Below, in pieces: positions 30,405-38,200 of a stretch of DNA of 64,000 nt (the stretch's first letter is position 1; each line of letters begins with the position of its first letter). Below the pieces are notes generated by a model. It was not told the DNA's origin, did not search any database, and saw nothing but the letters and a program-made list of their open reading frames with translations. Position numbers and translations under genes: made by a program. Origin of the DNA: Acidobacteriota bacterium. GTDB lineage: Bacteria > Acidobacteriota > Thermoanaerobaculia > UBA5066. Where the stretch lies: NCBI GenBank assembly GCA_029781975.1, contig JAKOVQ010000033.1, positions 124,001-188,000 of the forward strand, read 5' to 3'.

Positions 30405-32519
30405 TCAGGGGCGGCCTCCGGGGCCCAGGAGGCGGTCGTACAGCTCGTCCACGTCCCGGGCATTCTCGGACAGCGGCCGGACTCGCGGTAGCGCGCGCCT
30501 CCACGCGTCGATGCGGGCCGGCTCGGACGAGAGGAGCGCGACCCACCCCCGGAGCGCCGCGACGTCTCCGGGCGGAAAGAAGCCCCCGCACGATTCGTCG
30601 TAGCGCTCGACGAGGGCGCCGTCGCGGCTGGCGACCACCGGGACCCCGCGCGCCATCGCCTCGTCCACCGCGATCCCGTAGGACTCCAGGCCCAGCGAAG
30701 GGACGAGGAGGACGTCCATCGAATCGAAGGCCTCGTCCCTCCTCCCCTCCTCGAAGCGTCCGCGGAACTCCACCGGGCCGCCGGACGCCGCTCTCCGGAG
30801 CTCCTCGCCGTAGGGTCCGGCGGCCGACGGGTCCCCCCAGACGACGAGCCGCGCCGCGGTCGCCGGAAGGCCCCGGAAGGCCTCCACCGCCACGAGCGCC
30901 CCCTTGTGGGGCATGAGAGGGCCGACGAATCCGAAGCGAACGGGGCGCCTCGCAGGAGGGTGGGCGGCGCGTTCTCCCGCGGGAACGTCGGCGCCGTAGG
31001 GCAGCACCCGAACCGCCGCTCCTCCCGGGAGCCAGCCGAGTCTCCGGTAGCTCTCCGCGAGGAAGCGCGAGCCGCACAGGCACGCTCCGGCGGCGTCGAG
31101 GGCCCGGCGCTGGAGCGCGGCGCGGACGGCGTGGAGGACCGCGCTCCAGCCCCCGGCGGGAGGGATCGACGTCAGAGGCATGCAGCGCGCGCACTTCAGC
31201 GGGGACGGGCCCGTGCAGCGCCTCCCCTCGTGGTCGAGGAGGTTCACCCGCGCGCAGGGCGCCCACCAGTCCTGGAGCTGGAAGACGATCGGGATCCCGA
31301 GCCGCCGCGCTACGCCCGGGAGGGTCGCGGCGGTCCCCGCGAGGTGGTGGACGTGGAGGACGTCGGGACGGAGCCCCTCGAGGAACCTTTCGAAGTCGCG
31401 CGCGAGGCGGCGGTCGTGAAGCGCGTTCCGCGAGAGCGGATCGCGCTGGGAGAAGTTGTTGACGACGAGCCGGACGCGCACCCCGCCGTCGACGAGCTCG
31501 AGCGCGTCCCCCAGCGCGCGCCGCGGCTCCTCGAGCCGCGCGTAGACGGCGACGTCGTGGCGACCGGCCTGCGCGAGCGCCAGGGTCCGCGCGTAAACCT
31601 CGGTCCCCCCCGAGGCGAAGGGGGGCCAGCCGTGGACGAGGTGAGCGACCCGCCGCGCCGGCCTCTTCCCGGCGAGCCGTCGGGGCGGAGTCAGGGCGGC
31701 CAGCACCCTCTCCCGCAGCGGCCGCAGCGGGTCCTCCCGGATGAAGCGGGCGACCGCGGGGAGGAAGGCCGGGTGGCGGCGCGCCAGGACCCGCTCCGCC
31801 CGTCGGGCGCGCCCCCTCCCCTCCGCCCCGAAGCTCCCCCGGCCGGCGTGATAGACGAACGTCGCGTCGTCGAGGACGTGCCGGTAGCCACGGCGCGCGG
31901 CCCGCTGGCAGAGGTCGTCCTCCTCGCCGTACCCCAGGCCGAACGCGCCCTCGTCGAGGAGCCCGACCGTCTCGAGGACCTCCCGCTTCACGTAGAGGCA
32001 GAAGCCCACACCCGTCGGCAGGACCGGATAGAGCCGCGGGGAGACCCTCTCGACGAGCGCCCCGAACGAGTCGACCGTGTGGCCCGCGGGGACCAGGTTC
32101 TCCTCGAGGAAGCGGGGGAGCGAGCAGATCGTGGCGTTGTTCGAGAAGGGAGTGGCCGTCGCCACGTCGGAGGCCGAGTACGCGGCTTGGTGGAGCTTCT
32201 CCAGCCACCCTTCCGTCACCTCCGTGTCGCTGTTGAGGAGGACGACGTCGCGCCCCGAGGCGCGGATGCCGGTGTTCGCGGCCGCCGGGTATCCCCGCCG
32301 CTCCGGATGGGCGAGGCGGACGACCGCCCGCGGCAGCCGCTCGGCCATGCCCGCGACGAGCCGCTCGGGCCCCTCGGGGAGGGGACCGTCGGCCACCACC
32401 AGGAGGCGGTGGCGGTCGAACCGGGTGTGACGTTCGACGGCGGAGAGGCACCGCTGCAGGTCGGGTGACGGACCGTGAACGGCGAGGACCACGTCGGACG
32501 GCCCGGTGGGTCCCTTCAC
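30405..32519 (-). CDS. bifunctional GT2-GT4 glycosyltransferase
   Basis: The protein has 704 residues from the GTG at 32517-32519. Residues ~10-290 form a GT2 domain: DVVLAVHGPSPDLQRCLSAV, LLVVADGPLPEG, NTGIRASGRDVVLLNSDTEV, PTGVGFCLYVKREVLETVG and GYGEEDDLCQRAARRGYRHV. Residues ~315-700 form a GT4 domain: RVAHLVHGWPPFASGGTEVY, DVLHVHHLAGTAATLPGVA, QDWWAPCARVNLL with a cysteine cluster ending KCARCMPL, FGFVGPLMPHKGALVAVEAF, and PSLGLESYGIAVDEAMARGV in the donor site. Two successive transferases in one chain suggest sequential sugar additions. It is the first gene of a three-gene minus-strand run (30405, 29032, 28049) and is divergent from the coiled-coil gene at 32767. Confidence 0.88.
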   Translation of the reverse strand: MKGPTGPSDVVLAVHGPSPDLQRCLSAVERHTRFDRHRLLVVADGPLPEGPERLVAGMAERLPRAVVRLAHPERRGYPAAANTGIRASGRDVVLLNSDTEVTEGWLEKLHQAAYSASDVATATPFSNNATICSLPRFLEENLVPAGHTVDSFGALVERVSPRLYPVLPTGVGFCLYVKREVLETVGLLDEGAFGLGYGEEDDLCQRAARRGYRHVLDDATFVYHAGRGSFGAEGRGRARRAERVLARRHPAFLPAVARFIREDPLRPLRERVLAALTPPRRLAGKRPARRVAHLVHGWPPFASGGTEVYARTLALAQAGRHDVAVYARLEEPRRALGDALELVDGGVRVRLVVNNFSQRDPLSRNALHDRRLARDFERFLEGLRPDVLHVHHLAGTAATLPGVARRLGIPIVFQLQDWWAPCARVNLLDHEGRRCTGPSPLKCARCMPLTSIPPAGGWSAVLHAVRAALQRRALDAAGACLCGSRFLAESYRRLGWLPGGAAVRVLPYGADVPAGERAAHPPARRPVRFGFVGPLMPHKGALVAVEAFRGLPATAARLVVWGDPSAAGPYGEELRRAASGGPVEFRGRFEEGRRDEAFDSMDVLLVPSLGLESYGIAVDEAMARGVPVVASRDGALVERYDESCGGFFPPGDVAALRGWVALLSSEPARIDAWRRALPRVRPLSENARDVDELYDRLLGPGGRP

Positions 32520-32648
32520 GGGCGGCGCTCGCCCCCTACGCCCCGTCGCCTCGCGCCGCTCATGCACCTCGAGCGTACACCTCGAGGCCCCCGGGACGCA
32601 CCCGATGTCCCGGTCTCTGCCCACCTCCGGCCCGCCAGCCCCCGTGCC

Positions 32649-32657
32649 TGCTATCCT
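32649..32657 (+). promoter_or_regulatory. candidate extended -10 promoter for the coiled-coil/GT run
   Basis: TGCTATCCT has the TGn plus hexamer form of an extended -10 element. Transcription would start near 32664, about 100 nt before the ATG at 32767. It lies in the 247-nt gap between divergent genes, which otherwise shows nothing. Confidence 0.4.
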
Positions 32658-32766
32658 CGCGTGGCAGACCCGGATTGCCCCCCCTCGACGCCCGACTCCC
32701 TTCGACCCGTCGGTCGAGCGACGGGGCAGCGCACCGGCGGGGGAGGGTCGGGGTCCGATTCGAACG

Positions 32767-33039
32767 ATGCCGAACGAAAGCCCCAGCCCACCCGTCGAGG
32801 CGTCCTCCCCCCCGAGCCGCGAGGCCCTCGTCTCCGACCTGGCCCTCGCGCGCGAGGCGGCCCGGCGGCTCGAGGCCGAGGTCCGACGCCTCGAGGTGAG
32901 GCTGAGCCAGGGCCGGGCCGAATCCGTCAGCCTTCGCCACCAGCTCGAGGAGCGGGAACGATACGTGGCCGCGATCCACGGCTCCCTTCCCTGGCGCCTC
33001 GCCCAGGCGCTCCGCGGGCTCGTCGGCCGCCGGTGGTGA
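32767..33039 (+). CDS. small free-standing coiled-coil protein with WRL motif
   Basis: The 90-residue protein has a polar Pro/Ser-rich start, then a predicted coiled coil (residues ~20-65: LALAREAARRLEAEVRRLEV and on), then AAIHGSLPWRLAQALRGLVG. This last part lines up with IHGSRLWRF, STRVWRL and IHRSRLWKV, which end the coiled coils of three larger enzymes in the window, but here no enzyme follows. No enzymatic motif is visible; an adaptor or oligomerisation role is inference. The start is ATG at 32767-32769. The end overlaps the next gene's GTG by 4 nt. It is too regular in heptads and too well coupled to its neighbours to be a chance frame. Confidence 0.7.
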   Translation: MPNESPSPPVEASSPPSREALVSDLALAREAARRLEAEVRRLEVRLSQGRAESVSLRHQLEERERYVAAIHGSLPWRLAQALRGLVGRRW

Positions 33040-33329
33040 CGCGGCCGCCCGCCGGGGCCGATGACGGGACCGGGGAGGCGTCAGGCGAGGTCGAGGCCCT
33101 GCGCGCCGAGGTAGCGCGCCTGAGGCGACGGCTCCTCGCCCTCGTCCGGGTCGTCCCCCTCGAGCTGCTCCCCTTCGTGGTCTCCGACGCTCCGTCGGAC
33201 CTCGACCTTCCCGGCGACCTGCAGGAGGTCCTCGCCGGGCTCGAGAGCTCCACGACCCTTCACCCGGGCCACGTCGGCGCCGAGCTCGAGGCGCTCTGGC
33301 AGCGTCTCCCCCGGCGGGAGCGGACATGA
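33036..33329 (+). CDS. small coiled-coil protein of unknown function
   Basis: The protein has 97 residues from the GTG at 33036; a second GTG sits one codon earlier at 33033. It has a short coiled coil (EVEALRAEVARLRRRLLALV) followed by an acidic, conserved-looking segment (DAPSDLDLPGDLQEVLAGLE) and ends ELEALWQRLPRRERT. I do not recognise the family. It overlaps the previous stop and the next start by 4 nt each, so the three genes 32767, 33036 and 33326 should be translated in concert. The likely role is as a partner or scaffold of the GT2-GT4 enzyme that follows; this is inference from context. Confidence 0.65.
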   Translation: MTRPPAGADDGTGEASGEVEALRAEVARLRRRLLALVRVVPLELLPFVVSDAPSDLDLPGDLQEVLAGLESSTTLHPGHVGAELEALWQRLPRRERT

Positions 33330-35179
33330 CCGGTCGCCGCGTTACGCTGGTCGTCCTCTGCTGGAACCGCTGGGATCTGACGCGGCGGTGCCTGGAGACC
33401 GTCCGGCGGCACACGTCCCTCGAAGAGGTGGACGTCCTCGTCGTGGACAACGGCTCCACCGACGAGACGCCCGAGCGTCTCCGGGAGCTCGACTGGCTGC
33501 GGGTCCTCTCGACCGGCAGGAACCTCGGCTTCGTCCGCGGGAACAACGCCGGGATCCGGGCGGCGGACCCGGCGACCGACGTCCTCCTCCTGAACAACGA
33601 CGTCGAGGTCCTGACCGACGGGTGGGTGGATCGCCTGCGGGACGCCGCTCACGCCTCCCCGGACGTCGGCATCGTCGGCTGCCGCCTCGTCCTGCCGGAC
33701 GGCCGGCTCCTGCACGCCGGGACGTTCGTCCTCCCCGACACCGTCTGGGGACAGCAGATCGGCTCGCTCGAGACCGACGTCAACCAGTACTCCCGCAGGC
33801 GTGACGTCCAGGGGATCGTCTTCGCCTGCGCCTACCTTCGACGGGAGACGCTCGATCGCGTAGGCCTCCTCTCGGAAGAGTTCGAGTCGTACTTCGAGGA
33901 CACAGACTACTGTCTCCGGGCGGCCGGCGCGGGCCTGCGGACGGTCTGCGCCGGCGACGTCACCCTCGTCCACGCCGAGCACGGCTCGACCGACCGGGAC
34001 CCCGCGCACTTCAGCCGGCTCTTCCACGAGAGCAGGAAGACCTTCCGGAAGAAATGGCTCGACACCCTCGAGAGCCGCTATCGCCTCGACCTCTCCTGGC
34101 AGTCGATCCTCAACTTCGCGAGCGGCTACGCGATGAGCTCGCGGGAGATCCTGCGGGCGCTCGACGGGCTCGGCGTGCGGTGCCGGTACGAGTACGTCTA
34201 CGGTCCCGGGACGCCGTTCCCTCCCCTCGAGGCGGAGGGGACGGGGGACTATCTCCTCGAGGTCATCGCGAAACGGAAGGTCCCGCGCCGTCCCGAGGTC
34301 TCCGTCGTCTACGGCCAGGGGGACGTCTTCCGCAGGAACCGCGGGCGGCGGCGGATCGGCTACACGATGCTCGAGGTGGACGGCTTTCCGGCCGAATGGG
34401 TCCGCCAGGCCAACGAGATGGACGAGGTCTGGGTCCCGACCGCCTTCAACAGGGACGGCTTCCTGGCCTCGGGTCTGAGGAGGCCGGTCCACGTCATGCC
34501 GCTCGGCGTCGACGTCGACCACTTCCACCCCGGGATCACCGGCCATCCGAATCCCCACGGGGACTTCGTCTTCCTCTCGAACTTCGAGTGGGGCGAGCGC
34601 AAGCAGCCCGAGCTCCTCCTGAAGGTCTTCAACCAGACCTTCCGGCGCTCCGACCCGGCCGTCCTCGTCTGCAAGGTGATCAACCGCAACGCCGCTCTCG
34701 ACCTCCGGCGAGAGGTCGCGTCCCTCGCGCTCGCGCCGGCGGGCGGGAGGATCGCGTTCCTCTACAACCGCGAGCTCCCCTACTCCGAGCTCGGCTCGCT
34801 CTACCGCTCCGCCGACTGCTACGTCTCGGCCGGCCGGGGCGAAGGATGGGACATGCCGCTGATGGAGGCGATGGCCTGCGGCCTGCCGACCATCGCCACC
34901 GACTGGGGCGCCCACACCGAGTTCGTCCACGCCGGCATCTCGTACCCGCTCCGCGTCCGCGGCACCGTCCCGGCCCAGGCCCTCTGCCCGTACTACGACG
35001 GCTTCTCCTGGGCCGATCCCGACCCGGAGCACCTCGCGTTCCTCCTCCGGCACGTCTTCGAGCGACGCGAGGAGGCGGCCGCCGTCGGCCGCCGCGCCGC
35101 GGCCGAGATGGCCGAGAGGTGGACGTGGGAGCGAGCCGCGGAGAGGATCCGGGCACGGCTGGCCGAGCCGGCCGCCTGA
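33326..35179 (+). CDS. bifunctional GT2-GT4 glycosyltransferase
   Basis: The protein has 617 residues. Residues 1-270 form a GT2 domain of the rhamnosyltransferase type: VTLVVLCWNRWDLTRRCLET, VLVVDNGSTDETPERLREL, GFVRGNNAGIRAADPATDVL then LLNNDVEVL, and YFEDTDYCLRAAGAGLRTVC. Residues ~285-610 form a GT4-like domain: IGYTMLEVDGFPAEWVRQAN, VWVPTAFNRDGFLASGLRRP, VHVMPLGVDVDHFHP, FLSNFEWGERKQPELLLKVF and AGRGEGWDMPLMEAMACGLP, which supplies the EX7E donor site. Unlike the GTs at 2457-8482 it lacks a fused N-terminal coiled coil; that part is encoded by the two small genes coupled to it upstream. The start is ATG at 33326-33328. It converges on the NHL protein gene with a 28-nt gap. Confidence 0.9.
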   Translation: MTGRRVTLVVLCWNRWDLTRRCLETVRRHTSLEEVDVLVVDNGSTDETPERLRELDWLRVLSTGRNLGFVRGNNAGIRAADPATDVLLLNNDVEVLTDGWVDRLRDAAHASPDVGIVGCRLVLPDGRLLHAGTFVLPDTVWGQQIGSLETDVNQYSRRRDVQGIVFACAYLRRETLDRVGLLSEEFESYFEDTDYCLRAAGAGLRTVCAGDVTLVHAEHGSTDRDPAHFSRLFHESRKTFRKKWLDTLESRYRLDLSWQSILNFASGYAMSSREILRALDGLGVRCRYEYVYGPGTPFPPLEAEGTGDYLLEVIAKRKVPRRPEVSVVYGQGDVFRRNRGRRRIGYTMLEVDGFPAEWVRQANEMDEVWVPTAFNRDGFLASGLRRPVHVMPLGVDVDHFHPGITGHPNPHGDFVFLSNFEWGERKQPELLLKVFNQTFRRSDPAVLVCKVINRNAALDLRREVASLALAPAGGRIAFLYNRELPYSELGSLYRSADCYVSAGRGEGWDMPLMEAMACGLPTIATDWGAHTEFVHAGISYPLRVRGTVPAQALCPYYDGFSWADPDPEHLAFLLRHVFERREEAAAVGRRAAAEMAERWTWERAAERIRARLAEPAA

Positions 35180-35207
35180 TCCCCGTGGGCGGCGCCGGCG
35201 GGGCCGC

Positions 35208-38200
35208 TCAGAACCCGATGGCCGCCCCGCCGCTCCCCGTCGCGGCCACCCCGCCCGACGGCGACAGGAGCGCGGTCCGGGTGTCGCCCGTCCTGTTGTC
35301 GATCGTGGTCACCACCGCGGCCGCCAGGCCGTTCCCCGACGTCGCGGTCACGACGCAGAGGACGTTCGTCCGGTCCTTGCGGCGCAGGGTCGAGTCCAGC
35401 CCCAGGTCGCGGAAGACCGTCGAGAGCTGCTTCTTCTCGTAGGCGGCGAGCGAGTAGGTCCCCTCCCCGATCGGCCGGCTCCGGTTCCCCGCCTCGTACA
35501 GCTTCACGTCCACCGTGACCGGCTGCCCCCCGACCTCGGTCAGGATCAGGTTCGACCGCGTGCCGCGCGAGGAATCCGTCGACTGCTCGAGCCCGTCGAC
35601 GTAGACCGGGAGCGACCGGCCGGCCCCGGTCAGCGACTCGGCGTCGAGCGGGACCACCGGGAAGCCGTCGCCGAGGGACCCCGAGTCGAGGAGCGAGTAG
35701 ACCCTGCAGAAGACCTGCCCGATGCCGGTGACCTCCACGAAGAGGGGACCCTGCGACGGCTGACCGCTCGGGATGCCGAAGAGCTCGACCAGGACGTTGT
35801 CGCTGTGATACGTCCCCCGGGCCGGGACCGTCACGTCCCGGAGGATCGTGTTCCGGACCGCCCCGGTGCCCGGGTCGCTGTCGAGGTAGCGGAGCGAGAA
35901 GGTGGCCGGTGTGGCGCTCCCCGCGGTCAGGGTGAGGGCGGAGCGGAACTCGTACGGGAGGTTCGTCCCCGGGAACGTCCGATAGCCGGACACGACGGCG
36001 GGGATCGCGAGCTGCCGCGGCGACGCCGCGCTCCCCCGGCTCGACCGGCCCGGGAGGCGCGCCCGGACCGCGCCGGCGGGCGACTCCGTCAGCGGCTGCG
36101 CGACGAGCGTGGAGGCGTCGTCCGTCGCGTTGTCGATGACGGTGGCGACGCCCGCGACGGTCCCCCCTCCCGCCGTCACGGTCAGCTCGATCCGGCCGTA
36201 GTCGACGTCGGCCCCGCCGAGCGCGCCGACCACGTCGTTCACCTGGACCTGGCCGTAGCGCGGCACCTGGTAGGCGGCGCTTCCCCGCGGCGCCCCGGCC
36301 GTGTCGTAGAGGGCCGCCTGGACCGTGGCCGCGTCGGCCCCGGTCGTCTCCACGAGGATGAGGTTGCTCCGGTAGGCGGCGGAGCGCCGCAGTCCCGAGA
36401 AGAAGGACGGACGGCCCAGCTTGGCCCCCTCTCCCCTGAGGAGCGTCGGCATCTGGAAGCCGAAGGAGCCGCCGTTCTTCCCCGGGGCGTCGACGCCCGA
36501 GGTGACGGTCAGCGAGCCGATTCGCTCCGGTGCGGCCCGGACCTCGAGGTCCCCGGAGCCGGACGGGAGGCCGAAGAGCTGGGTCACCGGGTCGGTGAGG
36601 GCGACGGCGTCGCCCGGCGGGACGAGGACCGTCGCGGACCGGACGCCGCTCCCGAAGCCGTCCGTCTGCGGCGGGGTGAAGACGAGCGTCGTCTGGACCG
36701 CCTGGCTCGCGGCGTTCGTGATCCTCACGCGCGAGACGAAGCGCCCGCCCGTCCGGGACGTCACGCTCGCGATCGACGGGACGATGAACGACCGGTCCGC
36801 CGGCCCGAGCGCCGAGGCGCGGCCGGAGGTCGTGGTGGTGAGGTCGTCGTCCTGGACGAGGAGGCGCGCCGAGGCGCCCCCGCGCGTCCTCACCGTGAAG
36901 TAGGTGTAGCGGGGCAGCGCGGAGCCGTTCGGCGCCTGGCTCCTTCGGGTGTAGAGCCGGACGGTCCGGGTCGCCCCCGGGGCGATCGGCGTGGCGTTCC
37001 ACCCGGTCTCCGGCTCGAGCCAGACCTCGGGGGCGATCTCCGCCGCCAGCTCCATCGGCGCGGATCCCGGGTTGCGGATGCCGACCGAGATCGGGTCCCG
37101 TCCCCGGTCGTCGCCGGATGCGAAGCCCGGGAAGAACGCCGACTCCGTCGGCGTCCCGTTGGCGTCGACGAACTGCGGGGCGACGGTCTCCGTCGCGCCG
37201 ACCTTGAGGTTGACGAAGCCGTACGGCGCGATGGCGAGGGGCTGGAAGTTCGACTGCAGGACGATGACGAGCCCCTGCAGCGAGGCGGGCACGGAGGTGT
37301 CGACGCCCTGGAACCTCACCTCGAAGGTCTTCGGCCTTCTTGGCTCGAGCGTGAACGTGTCGGTGCCGCCTCCCTGCGGGTCCCGCAGGACGAAGAAGGC
37401 GACGGGGTCGCCGCCGGCGTTCGGGAGGAACTGCTGGGTGAGCCTCAGCGACACGGGCGCCACGCCGATGTTCTCGAGCGTGAAGCTGCTCGACTTCGTC
37501 TCGACCTTCTCCCCGAGGGCGACCAGGACGGCGGCGGGCGCCACGCTCAGGACGACGTTCGGCGCGCCGTCGACGACCTCGACGGTCGCCGTCGCGGACG
37601 GCGTTCCCTGCGCGCACGGCCGGACCGCACGGACACGATGGTAGTAGGTCCCCGCGGCGCCGGCCGTGAACGACGCGAACCGCGCGGTCGTCTCCTGGGA
37701 GTCGAGGAGGGGGCTGAAGGAGACGTTGGTCGACCGTTCGACGACGTAGCTCGCCGCACCGTCGAGGCCCGCCGGCTCGGACCAGGAGACGACGTAGGTC
37801 TGGCCCGCGCCGACCGAGCCGGGCGGCGTGAACGTGAACGCGGGCGCCGACGGGGGGATGCAGGCCCCGCCGACCGTGAAGCTCGCGACCGGCGACGCCA
37901 CCTTCTTGGTCGGGTCACAGGGCACCTTCGCGACGACCTGCCAGTAGTACGTCGTCCCGGAGGCCAGGCCGGAGAGGGGGGCCGTCGTCGCCGTGAGGTC
38001 GACGAGGTAGAGCGCCGGAGGGTTCGACGGCCCGAGGTAGACGTCGTACGCGGCCGCGCCGGAAGAGGCGGCCCACGCGAGGGTCGGGTTCGCCGCGACC
38101 GCGCCCGATCCCGGAGGAGGGGAGAGAAGGGAGAACGAGGCCGGCGCCGAGCAGAGCCCCCCGAGGGTGAACGCCCTCGTCGCGGTCGAGGTCGTCTTCG

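Noticed and set aside
32767-33329. The two small coiled-coil frames as remnants of a frameshifted single gene
   Set aside because: Each has its own start, and both junctions are clean 4-nt overlaps identical in style to intact gene pairs in the window. A decayed gene would not be expected to keep both.
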